Below are positions 27,853 through 36,683 of a stretch of DNA of 64,000 bases, piece after piece. The notes below the pieces were generated by a model that saw only the letters and a list, made by a program, of their open reading frames with translations, did not search any database and was not told the DNA's origin. Position 1 is the first letter of the stretch; every line of letters starts with the position of its first letter. This DNA is from Stagnihabitans tardus (GTDB lineage: Bacteria > Pseudomonadota > Alphaproteobacteria > Rhodobacterales > Rhodobacteraceae). The position numbers and the translations under genes were made by a program. The DNA lies in NCBI RefSeq assembly GCF_009925085.1, contig NZ_JAABNR010000007.1, positions 1 through 64,000 on the forward strand, read 5' to 3'.

Positions 27853-29655
27853 ATGACCGCTTATCCTTACGAAGTGCATGACTATGACGTGGTCGTCGTG
27901 GGTGCGGGCGGCGCGGGCCTCCGGGCGACGCTCGGCATGGCCGAACAGGGCCTGCGCACGGCCTGCGTGACCAAGGTCTTCCCGACGCGCTCCCACACGG
28001 TCGCCGCGCAGGGCGGCATCGCGGCCTCCTTGGGCAACATGGGGCCGGATTCCTGGCAGTGGCACATGTATGACACCGTCAAGGGCTCGGACTGGCTGGG
28101 CGACACCGACGCCATGGAATACCTGGCGCGCGAGGCCCCCAAGGCGGTCTACGAGCTGGAACATTACGGCGTGCCTTTCAGCCGCACCGAAGAGGGCAAG
28201 ATCTACCAGCGCCCCTTTGGCGGCCATACGACCGAATTCGGTGAGGGCCCGCCGGTGCAGCGCACCTGCGCCGCGGCTGACCGCACCGGCCACGCGATCC
28301 TGCACACGCTCTATGGGCAGTCCCTGAAGAACAACGCCGAGTTCTTCATCGAGTATTTCGCCATTGACCTGATCATCACCGATGGCCGCTGCACCGGCGT
28401 CGTCGCCTGGAAGCTCGATGACGGCACGATCCATGTCTTCAATGCCAAGATGACGGTCCTGGCCACCGGCGGCTATGGCCGCGCCTATTTCTCCGCGACC
28501 TCGGCCCATACCTGCACCGGCGACGGCGGCGGCATGGTGGCCCGCGCAGGCCTGCCGCTTCAGGACATGGAGTTCGTGCAGTTCCACCCGACCGGCATCT
28601 ATGGCTCGGGCTGCCTGATCACCGAAGGCGCACGCGGCGAGGGCGGCTACCTGACGAACTCCAACGGCGAACGCTTCATGGAGCGCTATGCGCCCCACTA
28701 CAAGGACCTCGCGCCGCGCGACTATGTCTCCCGCTGCATGACGCTGGAGATCCGCGAGGGCAGGGGCGTGGGCGAACATGGCGACCACATCCACCTGAAC
28801 CTCTCGCACCTGCCGAAAGAGACGCTTGACCTGCGCCTGCCCGGCATCAGCGAGAGCGCCCGCATCTTCGCCGGCGTCGACCTGACCAAGGAGCCGATCC
28901 CCGTCCTGCCCACCGTCCATTACAACATGGGCGGCGTGCCGACGAACTATTGGGGCGAGGTCCTGAACCCCACCCATGACAATCCCGACGCCGTCTTCCC
29001 GGGCCTGATGGCCGTGGGCGAGGCGGGCTGCGCATCGGTCCACGGCGCCAACCGCCTGGGCTCGAACTCGCTCATCGACCTCGTGGTCTTTGGCCGGGCG
29101 GCGGCGATCCGCGCGGGCCAGGTGGTGAACCCGAAAGAGGCCGCCCCCGCCCTGAACAAGCCCGAGATCGACAAGGCCCTCGCCCGCTTCGACGGTCTGC
29201 GCCATGCAAACGGCGCCATCCCCACGGCAGAGCTGCGCCTTGACATGCAGCGCACCATGCAAAGCGACGCCGCCGTCTTCCGCGCCGAGGCCACCCTCGC
29301 CCAGGGCGAAAAGAAGATGACCGAGATCGCCGCCCGCATGTCCGACATCAAGGTCACCGACCGCTCGCTGGTCTGGAACTCCGACCTGATGGAGACGCTC
29401 GAGCTCACGAACCTCATGCCCAACGCCTTGGCCACGGTCTACGGCGCCCATGCCCGCACCGAAAGCCGCGGCGCCCATGCGCATGAGGATCACCCGCACC
29501 GCAACGACGCCGAGTGGCGCAAGCACTCACTGGCCTGGGTCGATGGCGCAAAGGTGAAACTCGACTACCGCGCCGTCCACACCGCCCCGCTGACGACCGA
29601 GGCCGAGGGCGGCATCTCCCTCAAAAAGATCGCCCCGGCGGAGCGCAAGTTCTGA
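27853..29655 (+). CDS. sdhA: Succinate dehydrogenase flavoprotein subunit
   Basis: A 600-aa subunit with the FAD-binding [18 protein letters not shown], the covalent flavin histidine in [11 protein letters not shown] (H48), the substrate-binding [20 protein letters not shown] and [20 protein letters not shown]. It oxidises succinate to fumarate on the cytoplasmic face of the membrane. Length is standard. The gene is followed by a dispersed-element copy and two small genes before sdhB. Confidence 0.98.
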   Translation: MTAYPYEVHDYDVVVVGAGGAGLRATLGMAEQGLRTACVTKVFPTRSHTVAAQGGIAASLGNMGPDSWQWHMYDTVKGSDWLGDTDAMEYLAREAPKAVYELEHYGVPFSRTEEGKIYQRPFGGHTTEFGEGPPVQRTCAAADRTGHAILHTLYGQSLKNNAEFFIEYFAIDLIITDGRCTGVVAWKLDDGTIHVFNAKMTVLATGGYGRAYFSATSAHTCTGDGGGMVARAGLPLQDMEFVQFHPTGIYGSGCLITEGARGEGGYLTNSNGERFMERYAPHYKDLAPRDYVSRCMTLEIREGRGVGEHGDHIHLNLSHLPKETLDLRLPGISESARIFAGVDLTKEPIPVLPTVHYNMGGVPTNYWGEVLNPTHDNPDAVFPGLMAVGEAGCASVHGANRLGSNSLIDLVVFGRAAAIRAGQVVNPKEAAPALNKPEIDKALARFDGLRHANGAIPTAELRLDMQRTMQSDAAVFRAEATLAQGEKKMTEIAARMSDIKVTDRSLVWNSDLMETLELTNLMPNALATVYGAHARTESRGAHAHEDHPHRNDAEWRKHSLAWVDGAKVKLDYRAVHTAPLTTEAEGGISLKKIAPAERKF

Positions 29656-29658
29656 TGG

Positions 29659-29690
29659 CTTTCAATTTGGCCCAAATATCTCTCGGGGGT
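29659..29690. repeat. Copy of the dispersed intergenic element after sdhA
   Basis: GGCTTTCAATTTGGCCCAAA continuing TATCTCTCGGGGGT, inverted relative to the copy at 21404. It starts 4 bases after the sdhA stop, inside the sdh operon. Confidence 0.65.
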
Positions 29691-29722
29691 CGGGGGGCAG
29701 ACAGCCCCCCGGCGGTCCGCCC

Positions 29723-30172
29723 ATGACCACCGCAGGCTATTCCGGCACGCCCCTCGCGAAGAAGCTCGGCCTGAAAGACGGCCAGGCCGTGGCCTTCGTG
29801 CGCCTGCCGGACAGCCTGCAAAGCCTGAAAGACGCAGCCCTTTTTCGCCGGCTGGAGCTTGCGCCGGACTGGCGCGCGCTCCCGGAAGGGGCCCGCGACG
29901 TCATCCACCTTTTCTCCACCGAAAAGTCCGATCTCGCGGCCCTGCCGGTCCTGCGCGACCTGATCGCTTCTGACGGGATGATCTGGGTCTCCTGGCCGAA
30001 AAAGGCCTCCAAGGTCCCGACCTCCCTCACCGAGGACCTGATCCGCGACGCGGCGCTTGCCGACGTCCTGGTCGACGTCAAGGTCTGCGCCGTCGATGCC
30101 ACCTGGTCGGGGCTGAAGCTGGTGATCCGCAAGGAGCACCGTGCCACCCATATCCATGCGGGGCTGCAATGA
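29723..30172 (+). CDS. DUF3052-family protein between sdhA and sdhB
   Basis: A 149-aa cytoplasmic protein with the DUF3052 pattern: GYSGTPLAKKLGLKDGQAVA at the start, DVIHLFSTEKSDLAALP, IWVSWPKKASKVPTSLTED and the C-terminal DVKVCAVDATWSGLKLVIRK. No activity is known for the family. It lies 67 bases after sdhA and overlaps the next gene by ATGA. Its position inside the sdh operon suggests co-expression and not necessarily a role in the complex. Confidence 0.8.
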   Translation: MTTAGYSGTPLAKKLGLKDGQAVAFVRLPDSLQSLKDAALFRRLELAPDWRALPEGARDVIHLFSTEKSDLAALPVLRDLIASDGMIWVSWPKKASKVPTSLTEDLIRDAALADVLVDVKVCAVDATWSGLKLVIRKEHRATHIHAGLQ

Positions 30173-30453
30173 AACGCCTCTCGCTCCTCTTGCTTCTTGC
30201 CGCCTGTGGCCCGATCCCCCTCGCCGATGCCGAGCGGCAATGCCTGGACGAGGCCCGCCTGGCCCAGCAACCGCGCGGCCAGATCGCATTTGGTGCGGGC
30301 TCGGGCGGCCTTGGCGGCGCTTTCGACGTCACGATCTCTTCCGACTACCTCCTTGGGCGCGATCCCGATGCGGTCTATGCCTCTTGCGTGCAAAGCCGCG
30401 CAGGGCAGGGCCCCTCGCGCCCCTTCTCCTCCTTGCCGCAATCCCGGATGTAA
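30169..30453 (+). CDS. Small lipoprotein between sdhA and sdhB
   Basis: A 94-aa protein with a lipoprotein signal (LSLLLLLAACGP, lipobox LAAC). The mature part contains AERQCLDEARLAQQPRGQ, a Gly-rich GAGSGGLGGAFDVTI strand and YASCVQSRAG. Comparable short lipoproteins with two cysteines are found near sdhB in other Rhodobacterales as I recall. The ATG overlaps the DUF3052 stop. It ends 9 bases before the sdhB ATG. Confidence 0.75.
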   Translation: MKRLSLLLLLAACGPIPLADAERQCLDEARLAQQPRGQIAFGAGSGGLGGAFDVTISSDYLLGRDPDAVYASCVQSRAGQGPSRPFSSLPQSRM

Positions 30454-30462
30454 GGCTGACAG

Positions 30463-31239
30463 ATGGTCCAGTTTTCGCTCCCCAAGAACTCCAAGATCCG
30501 CACCGGAAAGACCTGGCCCAAGCCGGATGGCAAGAACATCCGCAAGTTCCAGATCTACCGCTGGTCGCCCGATGATGGCGAGAACCCCCGGGTGGACACC
30601 TATTTCATCGACCTCGACAAATGCGGGCCGATGGTCCTGGACGCGCTGATCAAGATCAAGAACGAGATCGACCCGACCCTGACCTTCCGCCGCTCCTGCC
30701 GCGAAGGCATCTGCGGCTCCTGCGCCATGAACATCGACGGGATCAACACGCTCGCCTGTATCTATGGCCTGGATGAGGTCAAGGGCGATGTCCGCATCTA
30801 TCCCTTGCCCCATATGCCGGTCATCAAGGACCTGATCCCCGACCTGACGCATTTCTACGCGCAACACGCCTCGATCATGCCCTGGCTGGAAACCAAGACC
30901 AACCGCCCGGCGAAAGAGTGGCGCCAGTCGATCGAGGACCGCTCCAAGCTCGACGGGCTTTACGAATGCGTCATGTGCGCGTCCTGCTCGACCTCTTGCC
31001 CGTCTTACTGGTGGAACTCCGACAAATACCTCGGGCCGGCGGCCCTGCTCCATGCCTATCGCTGGATCATCGACAGCCGCGACGAGGCCACCGGAGAGCG
31101 GCTGGATGACCTGGAAGACCCGTTCAAGCTCTATCGCTGCCACACGATCATGAACTGCGCCAAGACCTGCCCCAAGGGGCTGAACCCGGCCAAGGCGATT
31201 GCCGAGATCAAGAAGATGATGGTCGAACGCCTGGTATGA
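30463..31239 (+). CDS. sdhB: Succinate dehydrogenase iron-sulfur subunit
   Basis: A 258-aa subunit carrying three clusters: [2Fe-2S] in [13 protein letters not shown] (C79, C84, C87, C99), [4Fe-4S] in [11 protein letters not shown] (C169-C179) with a C-P pair, and [3Fe-4S] in [11 protein letters not shown] (C226, C232, C236). It passes electrons from SdhA to the quinone site. It is standard in length. The stop overlaps the following sulfotransferase start as ATGA, coupling an unrelated gene to the operon. Confidence 0.98.
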   Translation: MVQFSLPKNSKIRTGKTWPKPDGKNIRKFQIYRWSPDDGENPRVDTYFIDLDKCGPMVLDALIKIKNEIDPTLTFRRSCREGICGSCAMNIDGINTLACIYGLDEVKGDVRIYPLPHMPVIKDLIPDLTHFYAQHASIMPWLETKTNRPAKEWRQSIEDRSKLDGLYECVMCASCSTSCPSYWWNSDKYLGPAALLHAYRWIIDSRDEATGERLDDLEDPFKLYRCHTIMNCAKTCPKGLNPAKAIAEIKKMMVERLV

Positions 31240-32000
31240 GTGCCGCGCCCGAGCCTCTGGCCCATGTGCCCCTGATCACGCTGGATGATCTGCGGGCCAT
31301 GCTGGCGCTCTATTCGGGCTCTGCACGGCATCTCTTCATCCATATCCCGAAGAATGCCGGGGTCTCGATGCGGATGGCGCCGCAGTTGCGCTGGAAGATG
31401 GTGGGGGTCCACAAGACCTTCCTGAAGGACCGCGCCTACCTGATGGACCTGCGCCGCGCCATGGGGGCGGCGGGCCAGCATCACGGCATCGCCCATGCCC
31501 GGCTTTGCGATGTCAGCCCGCGCATCCTGTCGCGGGTCCAGCCCCTGGCCGTGATCCGCAACCCCTTCGCCCGCGTCGTCTCGCGCTTTCGCTTCGCCCA
31601 GCTGATCGCGGAGCAGGGGTCGAAATTCGCCTCGGTGCCGACGACCAGTTTCGAGGCCTTTCTCGACACCCGCCATGAGGACGGCAACCGGCCCTTCTTC
31701 TGGCATCGCGCGGTCAGGGGCTGGTATCCGCAGGTCGATTACGTCACCGATGCGTCGGGGCGGATCGGCGCCGATCTCTTGCGGCAGGAACATCTGACCG
31801 AAGAGAGCGCGGCCTATTTCCGCCTCTCTTCTCCGATCCAGCCGCGCAACGTGACCCGCAAGGGCAGCGCGCCGGACTGGAAGAGCTTTTACACCCCGCA
31901 GACCATCCAGATCGTCGCCGACTGGTATGCCAAGGATATCGAGACCTTTGGTTTCGACTTCGACACGCCCGCCACCCGCAACACCTGGGCGCAGCGCTAG
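31236..32000 (+). CDS. Sulfotransferase family 2-like protein after sdhB
   Basis: A 254-aa protein with [12 protein letters not shown] (PAPS-binding loop of the HIPKxAG type, about residues 32-43) and [20 protein letters not shown] (3'-phosphate strand), the two marks of sulfotransferase family 2. The acceptor is unknown and might be a cell-surface polysaccharide. It begins inside the sdhB stop (ATGA) and converges with the solo LuxR-fold gene, whose stop it overlaps by 3 to 4 bases. It is the third such gene in this cluster and the best-conserved. Confidence 0.8.
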   Translation: MSAAPEPLAHVPLITLDDLRAMLALYSGSARHLFIHIPKNAGVSMRMAPQLRWKMVGVHKTFLKDRAYLMDLRRAMGAAGQHHGIAHARLCDVSPRILSRVQPLAVIRNPFARVVSRFRFAQLIAEQGSKFASVPTTSFEAFLDTRHEDGNRPFFWHRAVRGWYPQVDYVTDASGRIGADLLRQEHLTEESAAYFRLSSPIQPRNVTRKGSAPDWKSFYTPQTIQIVADWYAKDIETFGFDFDTPATRNTWAQR

Positions 32001-32473
32001 AGCCTGCGCGCCCGGTCCTGTTCGGCCGCGGGCCAGGTCTTGAAATCGGCGGTCATCTCGTGGATCTCGGTCATGATGGCCGTCATCCGGTCGATTTCCT
32101 CTGCCGTATGGGCGCGGTCCGACCGGGTAAAGCCCGCGATCGTCTTGTCCATCCTGTCGCCCAGGGCCAGGGTCCAGCCATGGTGCAGGCCAAAGTTGCG
32201 GGCGGCCGTCAAGACGCCTTCGGGGTCCTTGTCCGCCAGGCTGTCCCAGATCACCCGGCCGGTGTTTTCCAGGCCCCAGTGCACGACCGGATCGCTGAGC
32301 ATGTAGCCATGCTCCGAGTAATGGTCGCTCCAGGCCGGGTCATAGGTCTGGAACAAGAGCGTGGGCCTGGTCAGGCGGATGTGGATGGCCAGGGCGAAGC
32401 CCGAATCACAGGTCTCGCGCAGTGTGCTCAAAAGAGTTGCGAGCTTGTCGCATCGGTCCGTGGCCGTGGTCAA
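31997..32473 (-). CDS. LuxR-fold autoinducer-binding protein without DNA-binding domain
   Basis: A 158-aa protein that consists only of the autoinducer-binding domain. Five of the acyl-homoserine-lactone pocket residues of LuxR/TraR proteins are present with the exact spacing: W48, Y52, D61, P62 and W76, then FGLHHGW. The frame stops soon after residue 150 with no GerE helix-turn-helix, and none follows in another frame, since the sulfotransferase ends there. The start is a TTG at 32473 preceded by GAGGTG. It is divergent from luxR and could bind the signal as a decoy or form inactive mixed dimers with LuxR, as short LuxR homologues do elsewhere. That is inference. Confidence 0.8.
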   Translation of the reverse strand: MTTATDRCDKLATLLSTLRETCDSGFALAIHIRLTRPTLLFQTYDPAWSDHYSEHGYMLSDPVVHWGLENTGRVIWDSLADKDPEGVLTAARNFGLHHGWTLALGDRMDKTIAGFTRSDRAHTAEEIDRMTAIMTEIHEMTADFKTWPAAEQDRARRL

Positions 32474-32582
32474 AACTTCACCTCAAGGATGCTAATTGTT
32501 GCGTCGCACAGCTAAAACGGGCAAGTGTTAACGCCAAGAGGCTATGAGCAGTTCTGGCCACCGACAACCTGTTTTAAAGTAG

Positions 32583-33194
32583 ATGGCAACGTTACAGGGG
32601 ATGAAGGACCGAATCGACAAGATCGCGGATGCGGGCTTTTACCTGGCCCTCCGCGTCGGTTTTTCCTTTCCCGAAGAGGAACTGAACGCCCTGCCGGCCA
32701 ATTGGGTCGAGTTCTACACCGCCAATGGCCTGGTCGTGCATGATCCGGCGTTGAAATGGGTCTATGGCAATACCGGCGCCACGCGTCTCTCCGACATCGC
32801 TTTGCCCGATCCGCAGCAGATCATGGGGCGGGCGCGGGTCTTTGGCCTGCAACATGGGGCTGCGGTTTCGGTCGTGACCCCGGCGGACCGGGGGCGGCGC
32901 AGTTACGGGCTGTTCTATCGCAATGCGGACGCCTTCAGCGATGGCGACCTCTTGGCCCTGCACGGCATGCTGCGCGAGTTGCACAACGGCAATGCCGCCG
33001 AGCCCGGCCTGACCGCCGCCGAGGTCGAGGCCCTGCAGATGCAGGCCTCGGGCTTGCGGCTGAAGCAGATCGCCGGAGACCTTGGCATTTCGGAAAGCGC
33101 GGTCAAGGCGCGGCTGAACAATGCCAAGCGCAAACTGGGGGCCCGGACGCTGAGTCAGGCCGCCTCGATCGCCGTCGGGCGTCGGATCATCTGA
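32583..33194 (+). CDS. LuxR-family transcriptional regulator
   Basis: A 203-aa protein with an N-terminal autoinducer-binding domain (about 10-135) and a C-terminal GerE-type helix-turn-helix (TAAEVEALQMQASGLRLKQI, then ISESAVKARLNNAKRKLG). In the pocket W41, Y45, D54 and P55 are present, but the residue aligned with the second tryptophan of TraR (W85) is L69. Ligand binding may thus be altered. It lies 123 bases upstream of luxI, so it is the likely regulator. Weak ribosome binding site, so the start could be slightly downstream (32601). Confidence 0.88.
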   Translation: MATLQGMKDRIDKIADAGFYLALRVGFSFPEEELNALPANWVEFYTANGLVVHDPALKWVYGNTGATRLSDIALPDPQQIMGRARVFGLQHGAAVSVVTPADRGRRSYGLFYRNADAFSDGDLLALHGMLRELHNGNAAEPGLTAAEVEALQMQASGLRLKQIAGDLGISESAVKARLNNAKRKLGARTLSQAASIAVGRRII

Positions 33195-33317
33195 ATCACT
33201 CGCCGAAAAGTTGAAATGGCGTGGCGTCGCGCCACCATGGGCGTCGTTTTGACCTTAGCATACAACCCAGAGCAGTTTAGAATCCATTTACTGCAACTTA
33301 TTGTCTTGGGGACTCAC

Positions 33318-33977
33318 ATGGAAAACATCCGCTTCGACTTCTCTGGCCTGCACCTGCATGGCCGCGCCTTCTACGAATTCCTCGGCCTGCGCAAACAGGT
33401 CTTCGTGGACGAGCTCGGCTGGGACGTGCCGCACAATGCCCATGTCGAAATGGACCAATACGACACGCCATTGGCGCAGTATTCGCTGGTTCTGAAGAAT
33501 GGCCGCGTGGTCGGTGGGGCGCGGGCCATGGCCACGACCGTGGCCTGGGGCGATCACACCTACATGCTGCGGGATGCCTATACGGGCAAGCTGCGCCATA
33601 TCCCGGGCCATATCATGACCACCGACATTGCCGCGCCCGATGTCTGGGAATGCACCCGGCTCGTGGTCTCGGACGCGCTGACGACCCAGGCCGAACGGTC
33701 GGAATGCCTGCGCCTGATCGTCGACGGCCTGGTCGAGACGGCGCGGGCCCAGGGCGCCGTGCAAATGATCTGCCTCTCGTCGATGCTCTTGATGCGGGCG
33801 CTGCGCCAACTGGGCTACGGGGTCGAGAAGGCGGGTCCGACCTATGTCAACGACGAGGACGGGCGGGTCTACGGCGTCTTGCGGATGCCTGCGGATTATT
33901 CGACCGCCCGCCGCGCGGCCCCGGCCCGGGTCATCCGCCTGGATCTTGGCAAACCCGCCCTGGCCGAGGCCGTCTGA
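33318..33977 (+). CDS. Acyl-homoserine-lactone synthase (LuxI family)
   Basis: A 219-aa synthase with all residues conserved in LuxI proteins: R25 and F29 in LRKQVFVDELGW, W35, D46 and D49 in MDQYD, R69 in GGARAM, and E111 and R114 in WECTRLVV. It makes an acyl-homoserine-lactone from S-adenosylmethionine and an acyl carrier; the chain cannot be told from sequence. I chose the ATG at 33318, with GGGGA ahead. The gap before it has a GTGGCG-TCG-CGCCAC hairpin (33221-33235). I give no symbol as local names vary. Confidence 0.93.
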   Translation: MENIRFDFSGLHLHGRAFYEFLGLRKQVFVDELGWDVPHNAHVEMDQYDTPLAQYSLVLKNGRVVGGARAMATTVAWGDHTYMLRDAYTGKLRHIPGHIMTTDIAAPDVWECTRLVVSDALTTQAERSECLRLIVDGLVETARAQGAVQMICLSSMLLMRALRQLGYGVEKAGPTYVNDEDGRVYGVLRMPADYSTARRAAPARVIRLDLGKPALAEAV

Positions 33978-34027
33978 CCCCTTGTCTCTGCCAGGCCTTC
34001 GGGTCAGCTTGACGGCAGGAGGACGTC

Positions 34028-34888
34028 ATGAAACCCGAGACACCACAGCACCGCGCGCCCCTGGACGCCTCCGCCCGCAAGGCGGTGGCGCCCGTGATCT
34101 GCTATCCGGTCGAAAGCCTGACCCGTCCCGACCTCGCCCCCTTTCACGCGGCTCGCGAGGGGTGGCGCCTGGTCTCCTCCACCCTGGTCCCCGCCCGCGA
34201 GGCGCGGTGTTTCGATGTGCCCCAGGGCCATTTCTTCCGGATTTCAAGCGTCGAGGGACCCCAGGTCGGCGACCTGAACCTCTGGAACGCCCATGACCTT
34301 GGCGAGCGCTTCTTCTCGGGCAAGACCCGCGCGCTGCATGGCACGCATCTGAGCAGCGGCGACCGGATGTGGTCGAACCTGCCCCACCTGCGCCCCCTGG
34401 CGCTGATCACCGAGGATACGCTGGACTGGTATGGCTTCGACGCCTTTGGCGGCTCGGTCCATGACGTGATCGGCACGCGCTGCGACCCCTATACGCATAA
34501 CCTGCTGAGCGGGGGCCAATACCACCATTGTTGCCATTCGAACCTGACCCGGGCCCTGGCCGCGCGGACGGGCCTGCCCCTGCACCAGGCCGAAGCCCAT
34601 ATCCATGACGTGCTGAATGTCTTCATGTGCACCGGCTTCACCCGCGACACGGGGCAGTATTTCATGAAGGCGAGCCCGGTGCGCCCCGGGGATTACCTGG
34701 AATTCTTCGCCGAAACCGACCTGATCGGCGCGCTCTCGGCCTGTCCGGGCGGGGATTGTTCGGCGGAGCATTCCTCCGACCAGGCCGCCTGCCACCCGCT
34801 TCTGGTCGAGGTCTTTCAACCGCAAGAGGCCCCGGAAGGCTGGACGCCCCCGGGACCCAATGCTTACGACCGCAGCCACGGTCTTTGA
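34028..34888 (+). CDS. DUF1989 (urea carboxylase-associated) family protein
   Basis: A 286-aa cytoplasmic protein with the DUF1989 signatures: VGDLNLWNAHDLGERF, SGDRMWSNLPHLRPLALI, HDVIGTRCDPYTHNLLSGG, and FAETDLIGALSACPGGD. Conserved Cys and His residues are consistent with a metal site. Members occur as two copies near urea carboxylase and as single genes elsewhere; the present one is single. It starts 50 bases after luxI, same direction, so may be under quorum control. Exact reaction is not known. Confidence 0.85.
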   Translation: MKPETPQHRAPLDASARKAVAPVICYPVESLTRPDLAPFHAAREGWRLVSSTLVPAREARCFDVPQGHFFRISSVEGPQVGDLNLWNAHDLGERFFSGKTRALHGTHLSSGDRMWSNLPHLRPLALITEDTLDWYGFDAFGGSVHDVIGTRCDPYTHNLLSGGQYHHCCHSNLTRALAARTGLPLHQAEAHIHDVLNVFMCTGFTRDTGQYFMKASPVRPGDYLEFFAETDLIGALSACPGGDCSAEHSSDQAACHPLLVEVFQPQEAPEGWTPPGPNAYDRSHGL

Positions 34889-34920
34889 TTTCATCTTTTC
34901 CCAAATATCCCGGGGGGTGA
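34887..34920. repeat. Copy of the dispersed intergenic element
   Basis: GATTTCATCTTTTCCCAAAT continuing ATCCCGGGGGG, in inverted orientation, overlapping the DUF1989 stop codon by two bases and followed by a GGGGGGCTGGCCCCCC hairpin (34921-34936). It lies between the ends of two convergent genes, a place where a bidirectional terminator would be useful. Confidence 0.6.
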
Positions 34921-34939
34921 GGGGGGCTGGCCCCCCTCC

Positions 34940-35770
34940 TTACGCCAGCGCCGCAGCGACGACTTCGGCCATGGGCGTGGTGGGCCGCCCGATCAGGCCC
35001 GACAGGGTCTTGCTCTCATCGAACAGCGCCCCGCGCGAGGAATGGTCGTCCGAATCCGCCAGGATCGCGGCAAAGCCCGCAGGCAGGCCAAAGCCCTCCA
35101 GCGCCTTGGCGTAATCGGCCGGCGGCATCGAGACATAGGCCACCGGCTTGCCAGCCTTGGCCGAGACCACCGCAGCCATCTCGGCCATTGTAAAGGCCAC
35201 ATCGCCCGCCAGCTCGTAGACCTGTCCCTGCTTGCTCGCATCCAGTGCCACGGCGGCAATCGCCTCGGCATAATCGGCACGGGCGGCGCCCGAGATCCGG
35301 CCCTTTCCGGCCGAACCGATCATCGCGCCGTGCTGGATCGCAGCCCCCAGCGCGCCCGTGTAGTTCTCGATATACCAGCCGTTGCGCAAGAGGGTGAAGC
35401 CCAGGCCCGAGGCTTTCAGCGCGGCCTCCGTCCCGATGTGATCCTGCGCCAGGATCATCGGCGAGGCATCGCCCTTCAGGATCGAGGTATAGATCACGTG
35501 ACCCACGCCATGGGCCTTGGCGGCCGCGATCACCGCCTTGTGCTGGCCGACGCGGTCGTTGAAATCATTGGACGAAATCAGCACCAGCACATCGACGCCC
35601 TTCAGCGCGCCAAAGGTCTCGGGCTTGGTATAGTCGAAGGCGCGAGCCTCGCCCGAAACTTTCGACGGGTCGCGGGCAAGCGCGATGGCCTGGCCGCCGC
35701 GGGCCTTGATGGCGGCAAGGGCGAGCTGGCCGAGTTGGCCGGTGGAGCCGGTGATGGCGATGGTGGTCAT
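34940..35770 (-). CDS. NAD(P)H:quinone oxidoreductase-like (NmrA/QorB type) protein
   Basis: A 276-aa extended-SDR-like protein with the dinucleotide motif AITGSTGQLGQLAL (residues 5-18), ALARDPSKVSGEAR, and LISSNDFNDRVGQHKAVI, similar to QorB (YtfG) of E. coli. It should reduce quinones or quinone-like compounds with NADPH. GGAGG precedes the ATG at 35770. The divergent HxlR gene is the typical neighbour and regulator of such oxidoreductases. No symbol is assigned as the substrate is not shown. Confidence 0.85.
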   Translation of the reverse strand: MTTIAITGSTGQLGQLALAAIKARGGQAIALARDPSKVSGEARAFDYTKPETFGALKGVDVLVLISSNDFNDRVGQHKAVIAAAKAHGVGHVIYTSILKGDASPMILAQDHIGTEAALKASGLGFTLLRNGWYIENYTGALGAAIQHGAMIGSAGKGRISGAARADYAEAIAAVALDASKQGQVYELAGDVAFTMAEMAAVVSAKAGKPVAYVSMPPADYAKALEGFGLPAGFAAILADSDDHSSRGALFDESKTLSGLIGRPTTPMAEVVAAALA

Positions 35771-35806
35771 GGGAGCCTCCTGTGCTTGACGTCCCCTACC
35801 TAAACC

Positions 35807-35847
35807 CATACTTACGAAAAGGAAGAACCCACATTTCTGTAAGTATG
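35807..35847. promoter_or_regulatory. Inverted repeat between the oxidoreductase and hxlR-type genes, likely operator
   Basis: CATACTTAC at 35807-35815 and GTAAGTATG at 35839-35847 are a perfect 9-bp inverted repeat around 23 bases, in the 85-bp gap between the divergent genes. The right arm ends eight bases before the regulator ATG. It suits binding by the HxlR protein to control both genes. Confidence 0.7.
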
Positions 35848-35855
35848 CCGCACCC

Positions 35856-36227
35856 ATGCACAAGTCCCTGAACGAAATCGCACAGCACTTGCCCGCCAAT
35901 GTCCTGGCCGAGGATTGCCCCTCGCGGGCCATCCTTCAGCATGTCACCTCGCGCTGGGGCACGCTGATCCTGATCGCCCTGGCCCCCGGCACCCTGCGTT
36001 TTGCCGAGCTGCGGCGCCGGGTCCAGGGCATCTCGGAACGGATGCTGGCGCAAACCTTGCAGGTGCTGGAAAGCGACCACCTGGTGATCCGCACGGCGCA
36101 TGAGGTCGTGCCGCCCCATGTCGATTATGCGCTGACCCCGCTTGGGGCAGAGCTGGCCGTGCGGGTCCTGTCGCTGGCGCATTGGATCGAAGAGAACTTG
36201 CCCGCCTTGCAAGAGGCGCAGACCTAG
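35856..36227 (+). CDS. HxlR-family transcriptional regulator
   Basis: A 123-aa winged-helix protein with the HxlR features: an N-terminal cysteine in AEDCPSR (C20), the helix HVTSRWGTLILIALAPGTLRF, the recognition region RVQGISERMLAQTLQVLE, and a wing HVDYALTPLGAEL. Cysteine-based redox sensing is known for relatives (QorR, YodB) and is possible here. It is transcribed away from the oxidoreductase. Its 3' end overlaps the phosphatase-like gene's end by 4 bases. Confidence 0.9.
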   Translation: MHKSLNEIAQHLPANVLAEDCPSRAILQHVTSRWGTLILIALAPGTLRFAELRRRVQGISERMLAQTLQVLESDHLVIRTAHEVVPPHVDYALTPLGAELAVRVLSLAHWIEENLPALQEAQT

Positions 36228-36682
36228 TCCTGTGTGATCGGCGGGCCAAAGCGGTTGAAGATCCGGTCGCGGATCTGGTCGCGGGCCTGGGCATAGGCGG
36301 ACAGCTTGGCCTCGCGCGTTTCTCCCAGCCCCGTGGGATCGAGGATCGGCCAATATTCGACCTCGACATGATGGGTCCGCGTCAGCTCCAAGGCCATGCG
36401 CTGGCTGGCCGGAGACAGGGCCACGATCAGGTCATATTGCCCCAGGTCGTCGCCCCATTGCTGCATCTCTTCGAAGGACCGCGAGCGGTGGCGCGACAGC
36501 TCGACCCCCAGCTCTGCACAGACCGCGATCGAAAAGCCGTCGATCTCCATGTCGTTCTTGACCCCGGCGGACTGGACATAGACCTCCTGGCCATAGAACT
36601 TCTTCATCATCCCCTCGGCCATCGGAGACCTGACGGCGTTGTGGTCGCAGCAAAACAGCACGGCCGAGGGAAGTTTGCCCAT
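36224..36682 (-). CDS. Low-molecular-weight protein-tyrosine-phosphatase family protein
   Basis: A 152-aa protein with the phosphatase P-loop CCDHNAVRSPMAEGMM, a CX5R motif with C12 and R18. The region EYWPILDPTG is the place of the general-acid aspartate loop. It may be a tyrosine phosphatase or an arsenate-reductase-like protein. It begins one base after the UPF0262 stop; the order hisD-UPF0262-phosphatase is a recurrent one in Rhodobacterales. Confidence 0.85.
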   Translation of the reverse strand: MGKLPSAVLFCCDHNAVRSPMAEGMMKKFYGQEVYVQSAGVKNDMEIDGFSIAVCAELGVELSRHRSRSFEEMQQWGDDLGQYDLIVALSPASQRMALELTRTHHVEVEYWPILDPTGLGETREAKLSAYAQARDQIRDRIFNRFGPPITQD

Positions 36683-36683
36683 G

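Noticed and set aside
32568-32598. A possible lux box (CCTGT ... ACAGG) around the luxR start
   Set aside because: The arms are 21 bases apart, too far for a 18-20 bp lux box, and overlap the start codon; I do not trust it as an operator.
33221-33235. GTGGCG-TCG-CGCCAC hairpin before luxI as a luxR terminator
   Set aside because: The stem is just 6 bp with no U-tract; it could equally be a chance GC dyad, so I mention it only in the luxI entry.
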